Shown: positions 19,129 through 29,368 of the stretch, one piece after another | Position numbering within the stretch: the first letter of the stretch is position 1 | Layout: each line of letters begins with the position of its first letter | Assembly: GCA_000333855.2 (NCBI GenBank) | Contig: CM007316.1 | Location: 1,165,820 to 1,229,819, forward strand | DNA length: 64,000 nucleotides | Origin: Endotrypanum monterogeii | Taxonomy: Eukaryota; Euglenozoa; Kinetoplastea; Trypanosomatida; Trypanosomatidae | Reading direction: 5' to 3' | Translations under genes and position numbers: made by a program | Notes under the pieces: model-generated | The model's database searches: none | Seen by the model: the letters and a program-made list of their open reading frames with translations, nothing else | Told to the model about the DNA's origin: nothing

Positions 19129-20340
19129 ATGTCGGTCCGTTACAACGTAGTCGGTGTGACGGTCGACCTGCCGATCTGGGTGTTGCTGTTGATCATCGCA
19201 GTGTTGGTGGTGTTAGCGGGGCTGATGGCAGGCCTCATCATCAGCGTGTTCTCACTGGACCAGGCTCGACTAAAGGTACTAGCACGCCGAACGGATATGG
19301 TGGACGGACGACGCGCACGCCGGCTGTTGATCGTCTTACACAATCCTCACTGGGTTCTTGTGTCTCTCGTGATTATCGACACTTTCGCGACCGAGATGTT
19401 GCCACTTCTCTTCAACGTCTTTCTTACTCCTGCCCAGGCAGTCACCGTTTCCGTGATTCTGCTCGTCGTATTCGGGGAGATTATCCCTGAAGCCGTCTTC
19501 ACCCATCATGCACTGGCTCTAGGTTCAGCGCTGACGTATGTAGTCTTTGCGTTAATGATTCTTACAGCACCAATATCGTGGCCCATTGGGAAGTTGCTAG
19601 ACTGGTGTGTAGGGAATCGAACGAGCGTCTTCTTTAAGCGTGGTCAGCTACGCGAGGTAATCCGTTATCGTGCCACTCAGATCGATGAAATACATAGGGA
19701 TGACGAGGGTGAGGTCTCACTCCCACATGAGAGCGACTCAAATACACGAGAGCCGCTTCTGATGCACCAACTAGAAACTCAAATTATGCTGGGGGTTTTG
19801 AGTCTCTCCGAATACGTTGGGTCCTCCATGCTCAAGAAAAGTATTAGGGCAACTTTCACGGTCCACCGTGACGCCGTTGTCAGCAAGCGGATGGTACAAA
19901 GCATGGCCAATCAGCAACTCACGTATATTCCTGTGTACAGTGATGTAGGAAACCCATCCAATGTCACGCAGGTGTTTGAGCTGCGGTTGCTCCTCTTCTT
20001 TGCCTATTGCGAGGAGGGCACTGTTCTTCGCATCCGCGATCTTCCTCTCTTGCCGTTACCTCGGTACAGCGCAGACACTCCGTGTCACATACTTCTTGAT
20101 TATCTTCGTTCTTCCCCTCTCCAGGTAGCCGCGCTCACTAGCCCAGGTAGCTCCTCAAGAGTTGTTGGTATCATTTCAGCATCCGATGTGGTGGAGCTTG
20201 TGCATCAGACTTCCCTTGACGCGGGCTACGCGGGGTTTCTCCGACATCAGCAGGGAGGCGTCGTCCAGTCGTTTCGCGCACACAACGCTTCCAGGGCACA
20301 TGAAGCTAAGCAGATGATAGTGGATGAAACGCACGAATGA
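19129..20340 (+). CDS. CNNM/CorC-like transporter, copy 2 (DUF21 plus CBS region)
   Basis: A 403-aa tandem paralogue of the gene at 17111. It shares the same order: an N-terminal TM (about 15-42, ending GLMAGLIISVFSLD), a PHW motif before the second hydrophobic segment, the core motif GEIIPEAVF (116-124), a fourth hydrophobic segment (about 130-158), the juxtamembrane FFKRGQLREVIRY, and a CBS-like cytosolic region ending in VVGIISASDVVELVHQTS. Clear divergence between the copies in the linker (about 175-215) and C-terminus shows the duplication is old. Copy 2 keeps the glycine of GEI where copy 1 has cysteine, while copy 1 keeps PQ where copy 2 has PE. Function is inferred from the family only. 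Confidence 0.85.
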   Translation: MSVRYNVVGVTVDLPIWVLLLIIAVLVVLAGLMAGLIISVFSLDQARLKVLARRTDMVDGRRARRLLIVLHNPHWVLVSLVIIDTFATEMLPLLFNVFLTPAQAVTVSVILLVVFGEIIPEAVFTHHALALGSALTYVVFALMILTAPISWPIGKLLDWCVGNRTSVFFKRGQLREVIRYRATQIDEIHRDDEGEVSLPHESDSNTREPLLMHQLETQIMLGVLSLSEYVGSSMLKKSIRATFTVHRDAVVSKRMVQSMANQQLTYIPVYSDVGNPSNVTQVFELRLLLFFAYCEEGTVLRIRDLPLLPLPRYSADTPCHILLDYLRSSPLQVAALTSPGSSSRVVGIISASDVVELVHQTSLDAGYAGFLRHQQGGVVQSFRAHNASRAHEAKQMIVDETHE

Positions 20341-21113
20341 CGGTACACGCAACGCGCTGGTATGCCTAAATGGTAATTTTATCTCTTGTTTCCTCTAGCT
20401 GCTGCATTTCCATTCTTCTTGGTAGAGTGTACTGGAGCTCATCTCTTCTTCCTTGTCTTGCATTTCTTTCGTCGATCTTTCACTGCCTCATCCACTGATT
20501 ATCTACGATTTTGAAAAAAAAAAGCAGACAGAAGGGATCCTTATGCACCCTTTTAGCAAGGAGCGTATATACATCATGAGCGGTTTACTTGAAGCATCGC
20601 TCCTGCTGTTTTGATCGTCAGGAGCTCAAAAGGGTTTCCTCTCTGTTCTTCTAGGTCGAGACAAATATGAGCACTATCGATTCCTCAATCCACCCTGGAG
20701 AGTATACTTCGCTCTCTGCCGCCCTTTCTGTCCCTGTTCCTTGAATTTCTCTTGGGTTGTTTCCTCCCTCCTTTTTTCTTTCATCTTTTTTCCTCGCCGT
20801 AAAACACACGCTCATATATTTGTATATATATATATATATATAAATATATATACTGCACCCCTCCGAGCTGTCTGCTATCCAAAAGTGAAAAAAAAAAGAG
20901 CGAATACACATTTCCTTCACCTCTCTTTTCTCCTCCGGCTGTGAAAGCGTATATTCACAGAATATCATCTTTCCCCTATCCCTACTCTTCTTTTCTCCAT
21001 CCCACCACATACCCATCCGTTATCACCAAACAAAGAAAGGTAGCATCAATACACCGTCCTCTCTCTCACGTTTTTTTTTATATATATCTGCCACGTGTTT
21101 ATCATAACCAAAA
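20341..21113. other. Spacer before AIR9-like gene with TA repeat
   Basis: 773 bases without a gene. Contains a TA microsatellite (about 20823-20853), long pyrimidine tracts (20690-20800 and 20920-21000) and a second TA-rich stretch at 21079-21087 just upstream of the AIR9-like start. Confidence 0.55.
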
Positions 21114-23702
21114 ATGTTAACTCGCAACAACAGGCGTGGCGTGGGCCCATTTAGTGCTAACAAGCCAGGTGGTGTGAAGATGAATCACAAAGACCTTCGA
21201 AGTGTGCGCGAGGTGACTCTGGACCACTATGATGCAGAGTTTATGTATCTACGTGAGAATGAACTTGTCAGCTTTGACTGTGACGTGAAGATGGAGCACC
21301 TTCGTGTACTTGATCTTTCCATCAACGAGATCGGTGGTGCAGTCGATTTCCTGAAGCGCACACCACATCTTCACCATCTCTACATGACCGGCAACAAGAT
21401 TGATACTCTCAGAGGCATTTCTAACTTTGCCGCTATCGAGACGCTCTGCCTCAGCGACAACGCCATCAGCTCCTTTGTCGGTCTGGAGAACTTGCCGAAC
21501 CTGCGGGTGCTCTCGCTGAACTTCAATAACATCACAACCTTTGAAGGCTATCCTGCTTTGCCTAACCTCCACACGCTGAACCTGGTAGGGAACCCTATCA
21601 CAGACGCTCCTAACTACCGTCTGATGGCCATCGCGGTCAACGGCCTAAACCTCGTCTCCGTGGACGGAAACCCAGTGCAGGTAGAGGAGCGTGCTGAGGC
21701 GGACAAGTACAAGGGTAAGGTCGCTCACTGTGTGCGCGAGGGCTTCACAGTCGAGGGTGAGAACCCAGAGGAGGCTGCCGCTGCCTTTATGGTGAAGGTA
21801 CAGCGCAACAACCAGGATGCCAAGTACCTTCAGCTTTGCTCTATCAAACTTTCTCCTGTGGCAGAGGGAGGTGAAATCATGGAGGGGGAGCCGGTAGCGC
21901 TGTCGCTATGCATGCAGGATGTGCGTCCTTTTGTGCAGCGCACTACGGAGGTGTTCCAATCCAGCTACCTTTACCCTGTTATCTTTAAGGTCTCCGGCGA
22001 GGCCTCGGAGGTGTTTGTGGTGGGATCTATGAACAACTGGACCGAGCCGATCAGTCTTGAGCGTTGCATTGATGGCGAGGAAGTGTACTTCCACACGACC
22101 TTATACCTCCCTGCGGGCGATTACGAATACCGTTACATCGTGGATGGTGTAGAAAAAGTGTCTGAGGCCAACAGCATACCATCCAAGTACAAGCAGGGTT
22201 TCTGCAACATTTACAAGGTAGCGGAGCTGGAGCCGCGGGATGAGGAGCATGATACGATCCTCCATATTCGCTGGATGCGCAGCGCTCCCAGCGGCTCGTA
22301 CGAGGTGATTGAGGACGAGAACACTCTCACCTACACACCGATGACAGCAGACATCGACTGCTGCTTGCGCGTTGAGGTGCTCGCCTACGTCAATGGCGAG
22401 TTCTCGTTCCTGTACTTTGATATCTCTTCGCCGATCAAGCCGGCACCGCCACAGTGCCCGCGTCTCGAGGTGAGCGGGGTGCCAATAGAGGGTGGCTTGC
22501 TAACAGCAGAGGCGGATTACCTCGGCGGTATTGAGGGAAATTCCTCTCTCGTGTGGTATCGCATCTCGCCCAGCGGCGAGGAGGTGGCCGTGGATGTTAT
22601 GGACCCGTGGGCTGGCTATGAAGTGACTCGAAAGGATATCGGATGTCGCATCCGTGCCGAGTTCACTCCCGTCCGCAGCGACTGGGCCGCTGGAGAGCCC
22701 AAGTCTTGGACGACAGACCCTGTGACTGCCTGCAGCCCGGAGTGCCGCTCTATTAAGATCATAGGCGACCTGGTCGAGGGTAGCCAACTGGAGGTGGACG
22801 TGGTGTATTACGGCGGCGAGGAGGGCGACAGCTTTTTTCAATGGCTTCGCAAGTCAGGCGATGGCGACGAATACACACCCATTTCCGCGGCTAATCGCAC
22901 AAAGTACGTAGTCACGTCGGAGGACGTGGGCCAGTACCTGGCTGTAGAGTACACCCCAGTCAATGCCGATGGCGCAGCCGGTGAGACTTGTCGCTGTGTC
23001 TTGGACAACTGTATTGAGGCTGCTGTGCCGACGGTGAATAACCTCACCATTGCTGGTGAGCTCATGGAGCAACATGTGCTGACACTGGAGTATGATTACA
23101 CGGGAGGCCAGAGTGGCGCACACATGATTCAGTGGTACCGCCGAGACAAGAAACGCAGCCATATGATGAAGATTGGTTCGCCGAACAGTCAATTTGTTAT
23201 GTTGACTGGAAAGGATGTGGGGTGCTCGATTGAGGTCTCGTTCACGCCGGTGCGCCACGATGGCGTGACTGGCAAGGTCGTGACAGCAAGGTGCGACGGT
23301 GTCGTGGAGCCGTGCACACCGGAGGCGAAACTGCTCAACATTGTGGGAGATCCGGTCGTGGGAGAGGATCTCTCGCTCCAGGTGGAGTACTGCGGCGGGG
23401 CGGAGGGTGAGTCTATCGTGACGTGGGAGGTCGAGGACCCAGAAACTGAGGTGTTTAACATCGTCGCATCGAATATTAAGCACTACAGGGTGAGGGAGAC
23501 GGACGCAGGCAAGATGCTCAAAGTGACCTATATTCCAGTCCGAAGTGACGGTCAGGAGGGTGCCAGCAAGACGCGCATGGTGCAGGTGAAGGGCGACAGG
23601 CACCCAACAGTTCCTATCACTCAGTCTGACCCGACGGTGGACGATGGCAGCATTTCTACGAAGCCTAAGACCCGCAACTCTGACGAGGAATCCTATGCGT
23701 AA
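21114..23702 (+). CDS. AIR9: AIR9-like microtubule-associated protein: LRR, CBM48-like domain, A9 repeats
   Basis: An 862-aa modular protein. Residues about 40-190 are leucine-rich repeats with LDLS.NEI, LYMTGNKI, LCLSDNAI, LSLNFNNI and LNLVGNPI cores. Residues about 286-368 look like an AMPK-beta/CBM48-type E-set (VFVVGSMNNW, then LPAGDYEYRYIVDG). Residues about 448-826 are four ~95-aa A9 repeats, each with V.G....G..L....Y.GG.EG....W and ending in (Y/F)(T/I)PVR.DG..G; a fifth, divergent unit precedes them. LRR plus A9 repeats is the hallmark of plant AIR9, and the trypanosome homologue is a cytoskeletal protein affecting nuclear position and furrow placement. The start is ATG 21114; a second Met at residue 23 is possible. 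The inserted carbohydrate-binding-like fold is notable. Confidence 0.85.
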   Translation: MLTRNNRRGVGPFSANKPGGVKMNHKDLRSVREVTLDHYDAEFMYLRENELVSFDCDVKMEHLRVLDLSINEIGGAVDFLKRTPHLHHLYMTGNKIDTLRGISNFAAIETLCLSDNAISSFVGLENLPNLRVLSLNFNNITTFEGYPALPNLHTLNLVGNPITDAPNYRLMAIAVNGLNLVSVDGNPVQVEERAEADKYKGKVAHCVREGFTVEGENPEEAAAAFMVKVQRNNQDAKYLQLCSIKLSPVAEGGEIMEGEPVALSLCMQDVRPFVQRTTEVFQSSYLYPVIFKVSGEASEVFVVGSMNNWTEPISLERCIDGEEVYFHTTLYLPAGDYEYRYIVDGVEKVSEANSIPSKYKQGFCNIYKVAELEPRDEEHDTILHIRWMRSAPSGSYEVIEDENTLTYTPMTADIDCCLRVEVLAYVNGEFSFLYFDISSPIKPAPPQCPRLEVSGVPIEGGLLTAEADYLGGIEGNSSLVWYRISPSGEEVAVDVMDPWAGYEVTRKDIGCRIRAEFTPVRSDWAAGEPKSWTTDPVTACSPECRSIKIIGDLVEGSQLEVDVVYYGGEEGDSFFQWLRKSGDGDEYTPISAANRTKYVVTSEDVGQYLAVEYTPVNADGAAGETCRCVLDNCIEAAVPTVNNLTIAGELMEQHVLTLEYDYTGGQSGAHMIQWYRRDKKRSHMMKIGSPNSQFVMLTGKDVGCSIEVSFTPVRHDGVTGKVVTARCDGVVEPCTPEAKLLNIVGDPVVGEDLSLQVEYCGGAEGESIVTWEVEDPETEVFNIVASNIKHYRVRETDAGKMLKVTYIPVRSDGQEGASKTRMVQVKGDRHPTVPITQSDPTVDDGSISTKPKTRNSDEESYA

Positions 23703-26349
23703 GCAGGAATGGTTCAGCTGATGTAGAGTTCTGTACCGGTGGCTTCATTCATCCTTACTCAGTAAACACCTGTCACTCGCTCAATCATTGCGATGACTTG
23801 CATCAATATCCAGTAGACGCAAGGCTTTCCTTCCTTCCTCGGTGGTAGTGTCTGCATCTTTTTAGGTGTTCGAGAGCAGCCATTGTGGCATAATGGCTCG
23901 TCCACGATGGTGAGGACCATGTGATTTTCTCAAACATCGTTCTATTTTGAGGTGTTGAGAACGGACTTCTCGCTCTCTCTTTCTTCGTGCACTGGAGTTG
24001 TAATGTGATGCTGGGTCAGCATGGGCGTATTCGGTTGTGTCCGACTGCGTGACCAAGTTTCATGTGTGTGTGCGTTGGGGTGACTTCCTTACGCCATTCA
24101 TCTTTTATTCCATTTTCACGTACATGGATTTGAAAATATCTTATACCCCTACTCTTCCCCCACTTTCCTCGCTCTCCCCTGCATTTTTTGGTACTGGGGG
24201 GGGGAGCGCAGAAAATAGTGCGTTGGTAGCGCTTCACTTTGCAGCCCCTCTCACATCTCAATTTCAGCTTCGATTTTTTTTTTCCCTGTATCGCAGAGAC
24301 GAACGCTTCGGTCTCACTTTTCAAAGCTTTTTTTTTTTTTTTGAATCAAGCAAGGAAAACCAAAACCGACAAGAGTCTGTTGTGAAAAAAACATCGACAA
24401 GCCAACAAAAACAAAGCAGCGCCAGAAACAAGGAGATTTTTTTTATACGCGCACGTTTCGTGACTTCGATGTCCTTTTAATTTTTTCCTTTTGCCTGTAC
24501 TGTCCCCCTTTTGTTTTTTTGTTGATTTTGCCGCCTTTTTTCTTGGTGCTGGTTGTATATATATATGTATATATATATATATATATATAAAATGGAGTTT
24601 TTTCATATCCATTTTCTACGTTTTCCTGTACTTTTTTTTTCTTCTGGTGGCTATTTTTGACCGTTGTGAAGTGAATCAGACGTGCCTGGTTTGCGGAATA
24701 GCCGAACAGGATGCCGTCGATACGTCCATTTCCGAGCTGCGCTCGAAGCAACAACATCCAAGACTTTTTTTTTCCAGGTTCATTATCAGCTTTTGTTGAG
24801 CTATGACCCCCCCCCTCCCGGCTAGCGTCGCCTTGATTGCTTCCTTCCTGGATTCTCTGCCTTCGTCAAAGTGTGAGTGTGCTCACCTGGGTGCGCTTCC
24901 GCTCGAGGAATGCTTTCCTCTTCTTTCTCCCCTTTGCAGTATCAACTGCCTATGCAAAGCCCCCTAGATGATGGAAACAGGAGGTGAGGGAGAGAAAATG
25001 AGAGCTCACTCCGTATTCATGGTAATCTTCAAGTACGACGTGTGTGTCTATCATAAAAAAGTCTCAGGAGGTAGAATAAAAAAGGGGTGTGTGTGTGTGT
25101 CTTGTGTGATTTCAAAGCTGTTTTCTGTTGATGACAACGGCAAGCGACACTCTTTAGGCGTATGCGTATTGCACCCTCTGCAGGTGATACCGGGAGGCAT
25201 GATGTTGATCATTCTTGGGGCTTCTTCTCTTCGCTTCCTTTTTTTCCCTCTTCTTCACGTCTTGCTGTATTGAATCTCCGAAATTCTAGCCTCAACTATG
25301 ATCGGAGGAAAGGAGGGGAACGCGAGGCGCCACGGCTGTCTTTGCCTGAGGGCTTCCGCATGGTGCCACGTGTCCAAGCTCAACAGTTTATTATTTACAT
25401 TTATTTAACTGTCTCTGAAGACTTACATGTGTCTTCGGTTTAGGCATAGTCTATGTGATTCTTTCCTTTCGTGGATGTATCCTTTTCACTCTTTCGCTTC
25501 TTCTTTCGATGTTTCTGTGAGGGCATTTAAATTCTTTTTTGTCTCTTTTCGTGGCTATAGATAGGATTATATATATATATATACATATATATTTATATAC
25601 TTTGTTTTTCGTGTGTCGGCTTTACACCGGAGAAAAAAGGAAAGGGAGGAAAGGAAACACACAGTTGGGGAGTCTAATGCGGCGGCCCGGGGCCACTTGG
25701 TTCTGTTTTTCCTCGTCCCCGTAGAGTATCTTTCGCTCGCCCACGGCGTTCCTTTTCTAAAAATCGATGCTGATATACTTACAGTATTTTAGCATCGGTA
25801 ATGGCACAGTGACATGACACTAAAAAAGGGTTTGCCAACGGTTGCTGTCGTCGTCTTACCGTGAGGCCTTCTGTTGCCACGAGTAGCAAGGCGGATGGTG
25901 CATATTCCTTGAGCGAGCACCCGAGGGTGAATCAAGCGCTGCCTCCTCATTATGTCGAGCCGCATTTTTCAATCTTGAATCCTCCTGACCTTCACCTCCC
26001 CCCTTTTTTCTTCCACTCCCATTTTCCGTGTTGGGTACACCACTGCAACACCGTATCTTTTGTGATCCTGTTGCATCCTCCTTGTCATCCAGGATCGTGT
26101 GTGGGGCTTGCGTTATGGGTGCGGATAAAAAGGCGAAGGGTCCGAGCTTGCTTTGTCGGAGCTGGTCAATCTCTGCTGTGTGATTTAAAAAGAGCGTGTG
26201 CTATAGACGAACCCAGAGAGACACCCAGCCCACGACGGTACCCACTTCCGTTTTTGTGAACCCCGGAAGCTGTAGCATTTTCTATATTTTTTCTCCTCTT
26301 GGAGGCACCTATTGCTTACAATTTTTTCTTTCCGCGCGAAGAGAGATAT
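23703..26349. other. Long spacer between AIR9-like and EngB-like genes
   Basis: 2.6 kb with no gene I can support. It holds two TA microsatellites (about 24555-24589 and 25566-25603), several T homopolymers (for example 24331-24342), and an imperfect stem-loop at 25765-25797. Pyrimidine tracts at 26285-26300 lie just upstream of the next gene. The length is unusual for this window and may represent a long 3' UTR of the AIR9-like transcript plus a long 5' UTR. Confidence 0.5.
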
Positions 26350-28671
26350 ATGCTCCAATTTTCTTTCTCCTTTCGTGTTGCCTCGTTTCATACGCAGCGA
26401 GTTCTGAAAAGTGCCACAGGTGTTCCTGTCGGTGGAGCAGGGCTTGGACTTGATACCTGGGGACTCGGCGAGTCATGGAGGCGCACTATCGAGCGCGCTG
26501 AGGCTATCGAGAATCTTAGCAATGAGGTGTTCAGCCGAGGAAACCAGCATTTAAAGAATGTTGAAACGCTGACCGCCCTCCCGGAGGGCCTGCACTCTTT
26601 CCCGGAGGTGTGTTTTATTGGGAAGCCTGGCTGTGGCAAGTCGAGCCTTATATCGTGTCTTCTGCATAATCGACGCCTAGGCAAGGCCGGCAAGACTCCC
26701 GGCACTACGCGACTTCTGCAGTTTTTCAATGTGGGCGACGCGCTTCTCCTGGTAGACTCCCCCGGCTACGGTGGTTGGCGAGGCCGCGATGTAGGTCAGC
26801 TGCTTGCAGAGCAGGCTAACGCGTTTTCGATTCTGTTTCGCTATCTGGCTCTCCGCAATGGCAATAATCTCAAGAGGGTATACTGGCTTATGGAATCCTC
26901 TGCTCGGACGCAAGTCCGCTTTCAGCCTCGCGATGAGGAGATACTCGCTTTCCTCTCCAGGGAGCGGATTCCTTTTAGTGTTGTGCTCACCAAGATTGAC
27001 CGCCACTGGCGCCACTACGCCGAGCAGCAGCGGACAGCTGACCGAGTCGGAAAAGATGGCTTCGTGCAACCAAGGTGCAGGCAGTCAGAAACACACGATG
27101 AAAGCGCTTCTTTTGGCCCAGAACATCCTAGAAGCGGCCTGGCACGCAATATTCAAGAGGTCTATGACTTTCTGGGAACTGATCGCGTGCCGATCCTCGG
27201 TGTAAGTGCCAACCGCGAACATCCAGGGCGCTCGCGTAATCTGGAGTTGCTGCAGCACGATATCGTGTATTACTGCACGCAGGACATGCTTCCCTCAGAA
27301 GAGCCCACTTTTCGCAACTTGCACAAGCTGAGCTACGCACCACCTACGGCTGACAGCATCTATGAGGTACAGCTGCGATACCCAATAGAGTCGTTCGTGA
27401 TTCCTCAGGACAACAACATGTCCTTGGCACGGATGGTCGAGCATCACGAGGCGATGAAAGCAGGTTTTCTGGAAAGCAGCATTTCTGCACAGCGTCTCTC
27501 GGCCAAAGATTTGGCGGCGTGCCATCTAGGTTCTGTGGCAGGGCGAAGAGATACCTCTACAGACAACACTGCACCACGAGAGCGCGCGGAGGGGGGGCGT
27601 CTTTCCCCAACTTGTCTTTTTGAGTCGTCGTTGGCTGCCTCAGCTGCAGTCTCTCAGTCGATGCTGGGTTATGTTGGGACCCCATTACACCTCACTGAAA
27701 ATGAGGACTCCAACGCTTTGTCAGTGAGGACTTCAGGAAATATTCCTGTGGAGAGGATATGCAGTAGCCACACATCGGAGTCGGTCGTGGCGGGAGTGTG
27801 CGGTGGCCAGCGCTTCCGTGCGCGTCCGCAGCTTGCCTCCGAGAGGTGGACACATGTCGAGGAGTTGGGGAGTATCTTGGAAAATGTGTTGGAGGCAGAG
27901 CCAGCACAAGTCGTGGTGAGCTGCGCTTTAAACAGGGGTAATGAAACCACGAATGGAGAGTCCTCGATTCACGGTGCGGACGCGCATGCAGCTTTGTTGC
28001 CTGATACGTTTCTTCTGCCACCTGAAGACGTTGCAGCGCCGCTACTGCCTCGTGCTGACGCTGTGTCACCACCGAGGCCATCTTCCATCGCACTTCCACT
28101 TCCCGTGACGCTCGACCCCGATGGTTGCTATGTTACTGCTATCGACGGAACGCCGATCCCACGAAGCATGATTTCGGTTTCTGTAGAGAAGTTGGCTGTG
28201 AGCAAGGACGATGAGCTTGCCCACTTCGCTACTAAGTCCGGTGCTGGGGCCTATGAGGAGTTACTCCGGGTAGACCAAGAAAAGGGCAGTGTGGGGAGTG
28301 ATATTTTCATGGAGGTGAGCGATGTAGCGCGTCTCCGTGAGGAGGATCAGATTAAGTTACTGGAGACTCGTGAGCATCGTACTCGTTCAGCAGCGCGCAA
28401 ACAGGAAGAACGGCTACTCGCGAAGTACGTGGAGCGGAAGCGAAAGGAACGATCTGTCTACATGCAGGCAGAGGGGTATATGTGCCCATGGCTAGGGAGG
28501 TCTGAGGGTCGTAATGCTGTGCAAGGTTTTGTAGGTTCGCACAGCGCCGGCAAGGGTGGGGCTGTCATGCGTGAGCTCAAAAAGAAGGGGTTCGGTGGTA
28601 AAAGCTATTCTGCACGAACCATGAAAAATAGAGGCCGCTCCACCAAAAAGACCGGGTTTTGGGCAGCGTAA
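26350..28671 (+). CDS. EngB/YihA-type GTPase with long C-terminal extension
   Basis: A 773-aa protein whose residues about 75-300 form an EngB-type TRAFAC GTPase: G1 GKPGCGKS (91-98), G2 threonine region PGTT (117-120), G3 DSPG (136-139), G4 TKID (214-217) and G5 VSAN (285-288). Bacterial EngB and mitochondrial relatives assist large-subunit ribosome assembly. The N-terminus from ATG 26350 (MLQFSFSFRVASFHTQRVLK) lacks acidic residues and is rich in Phe, Arg and Ser, which suits mitochondrial import, so mitoribosome assembly is the likely role. No ATG occurs earlier in frame nearby. The ~470-aa C-terminal extension is mostly low-complexity with a charged coiled-coil stretch and a very basic end (KKKGFGGKSYSARTMKNRGR), plausible for rRNA binding. 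The extension has no family I recognise. Confidence 0.85.
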   Translation: MLQFSFSFRVASFHTQRVLKSATGVPVGGAGLGLDTWGLGESWRRTIERAEAIENLSNEVFSRGNQHLKNVETLTALPEGLHSFPEVCFIGKPGCGKSSLISCLLHNRRLGKAGKTPGTTRLLQFFNVGDALLLVDSPGYGGWRGRDVGQLLAEQANAFSILFRYLALRNGNNLKRVYWLMESSARTQVRFQPRDEEILAFLSRERIPFSVVLTKIDRHWRHYAEQQRTADRVGKDGFVQPRCRQSETHDESASFGPEHPRSGLARNIQEVYDFLGTDRVPILGVSANREHPGRSRNLELLQHDIVYYCTQDMLPSEEPTFRNLHKLSYAPPTADSIYEVQLRYPIESFVIPQDNNMSLARMVEHHEAMKAGFLESSISAQRLSAKDLAACHLGSVAGRRDTSTDNTAPRERAEGGRLSPTCLFESSLAASAAVSQSMLGYVGTPLHLTENEDSNALSVRTSGNIPVERICSSHTSESVVAGVCGGQRFRARPQLASERWTHVEELGSILENVLEAEPAQVVVSCALNRGNETTNGESSIHGADAHAALLPDTFLLPPEDVAAPLLPRADAVSPPRPSSIALPLPVTLDPDGCYVTAIDGTPIPRSMISVSVEKLAVSKDDELAHFATKSGAGAYEELLRVDQEKGSVGSDIFMEVSDVARLREEDQIKLLETREHRTRSAARKQEERLLAKYVERKRKERSVYMQAEGYMCPWLGRSEGRNAVQGFVGSHSAGKGGAVMRELKKKGFGGKSYSARTMKNRGRSTKKTGFWAA

Positions 28672-29368
28672 ACTGTAGCAGCCCGTGCGCAGGTGCGATG
28701 TCGGTGTGAGAATGTTCAACCAACCTCTGCTGCCTATTTTTCTGGACAACTGACCGTACAGCCTCAGTTGACTTCTTTCACAGAGTCAAAAAAAAAAAGA
28801 GAAAACATGAATCGAAGTCAAACGAGATTGTGTAGCCGTAGTATAGTTGGTGCCACTCATTGTCACATTAGTGACATGCACACAGACAGATATTTGATGA
28901 TCGATGACTGCGTTGGTGGTCGTTTTACAGGAGCGAATTCGTTGACTCGGCGCAGTTTTATCAGCTGTTCCCTTGAAATCTGATGTCCTTTCACCCAAGA
29001 GGAGCCTCTGCATTGTATGTATATCAATTTTTTTTTTTGTAAATTCTATTTCTCACCTCTCGCAACTTTTCTTCTCACAACGTTTTGCATCTTGAAGGAA
29101 CCGATCCTTCGAAGACGGAAGCTTTTACCTCGCCGTTTTCTTCTAGAGCGCTGGTGATTCAAAGGTATACCAAGCTGCACCTTAAAAAAAAAATATATAC
29201 ATATATTTCTGCACATTCTATGCGACACTAATTTCAGGCCCCACAGGCACACGTCCCCCTCTCCTGAACACGCATTGACGATTTCAGTTCACAGTGTTCC
29301 ACTGCTGGTGAGGCTGCATAGGTCTTCAATTCACACTGCTCTTTTCCAAACAGAGTAGAGCTGATCAG
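28672..29368. other. Spacer before the J-protein gene
   Basis: 697 bases, no gene. Contains a small perfect hairpin (arms 28861-28866 and 28871-28876). A predicted splice acceptor CTTTTCCAAACAG ends at 29353, 15 bases before ATG 29369. Confidence 0.55.

Noticed and set aside
24037..25443. Several frames in the AIR9-EngB spacer
   Set aside because: Phe/Ile/Tyr-rich products derived from T-runs and TA microsatellites.
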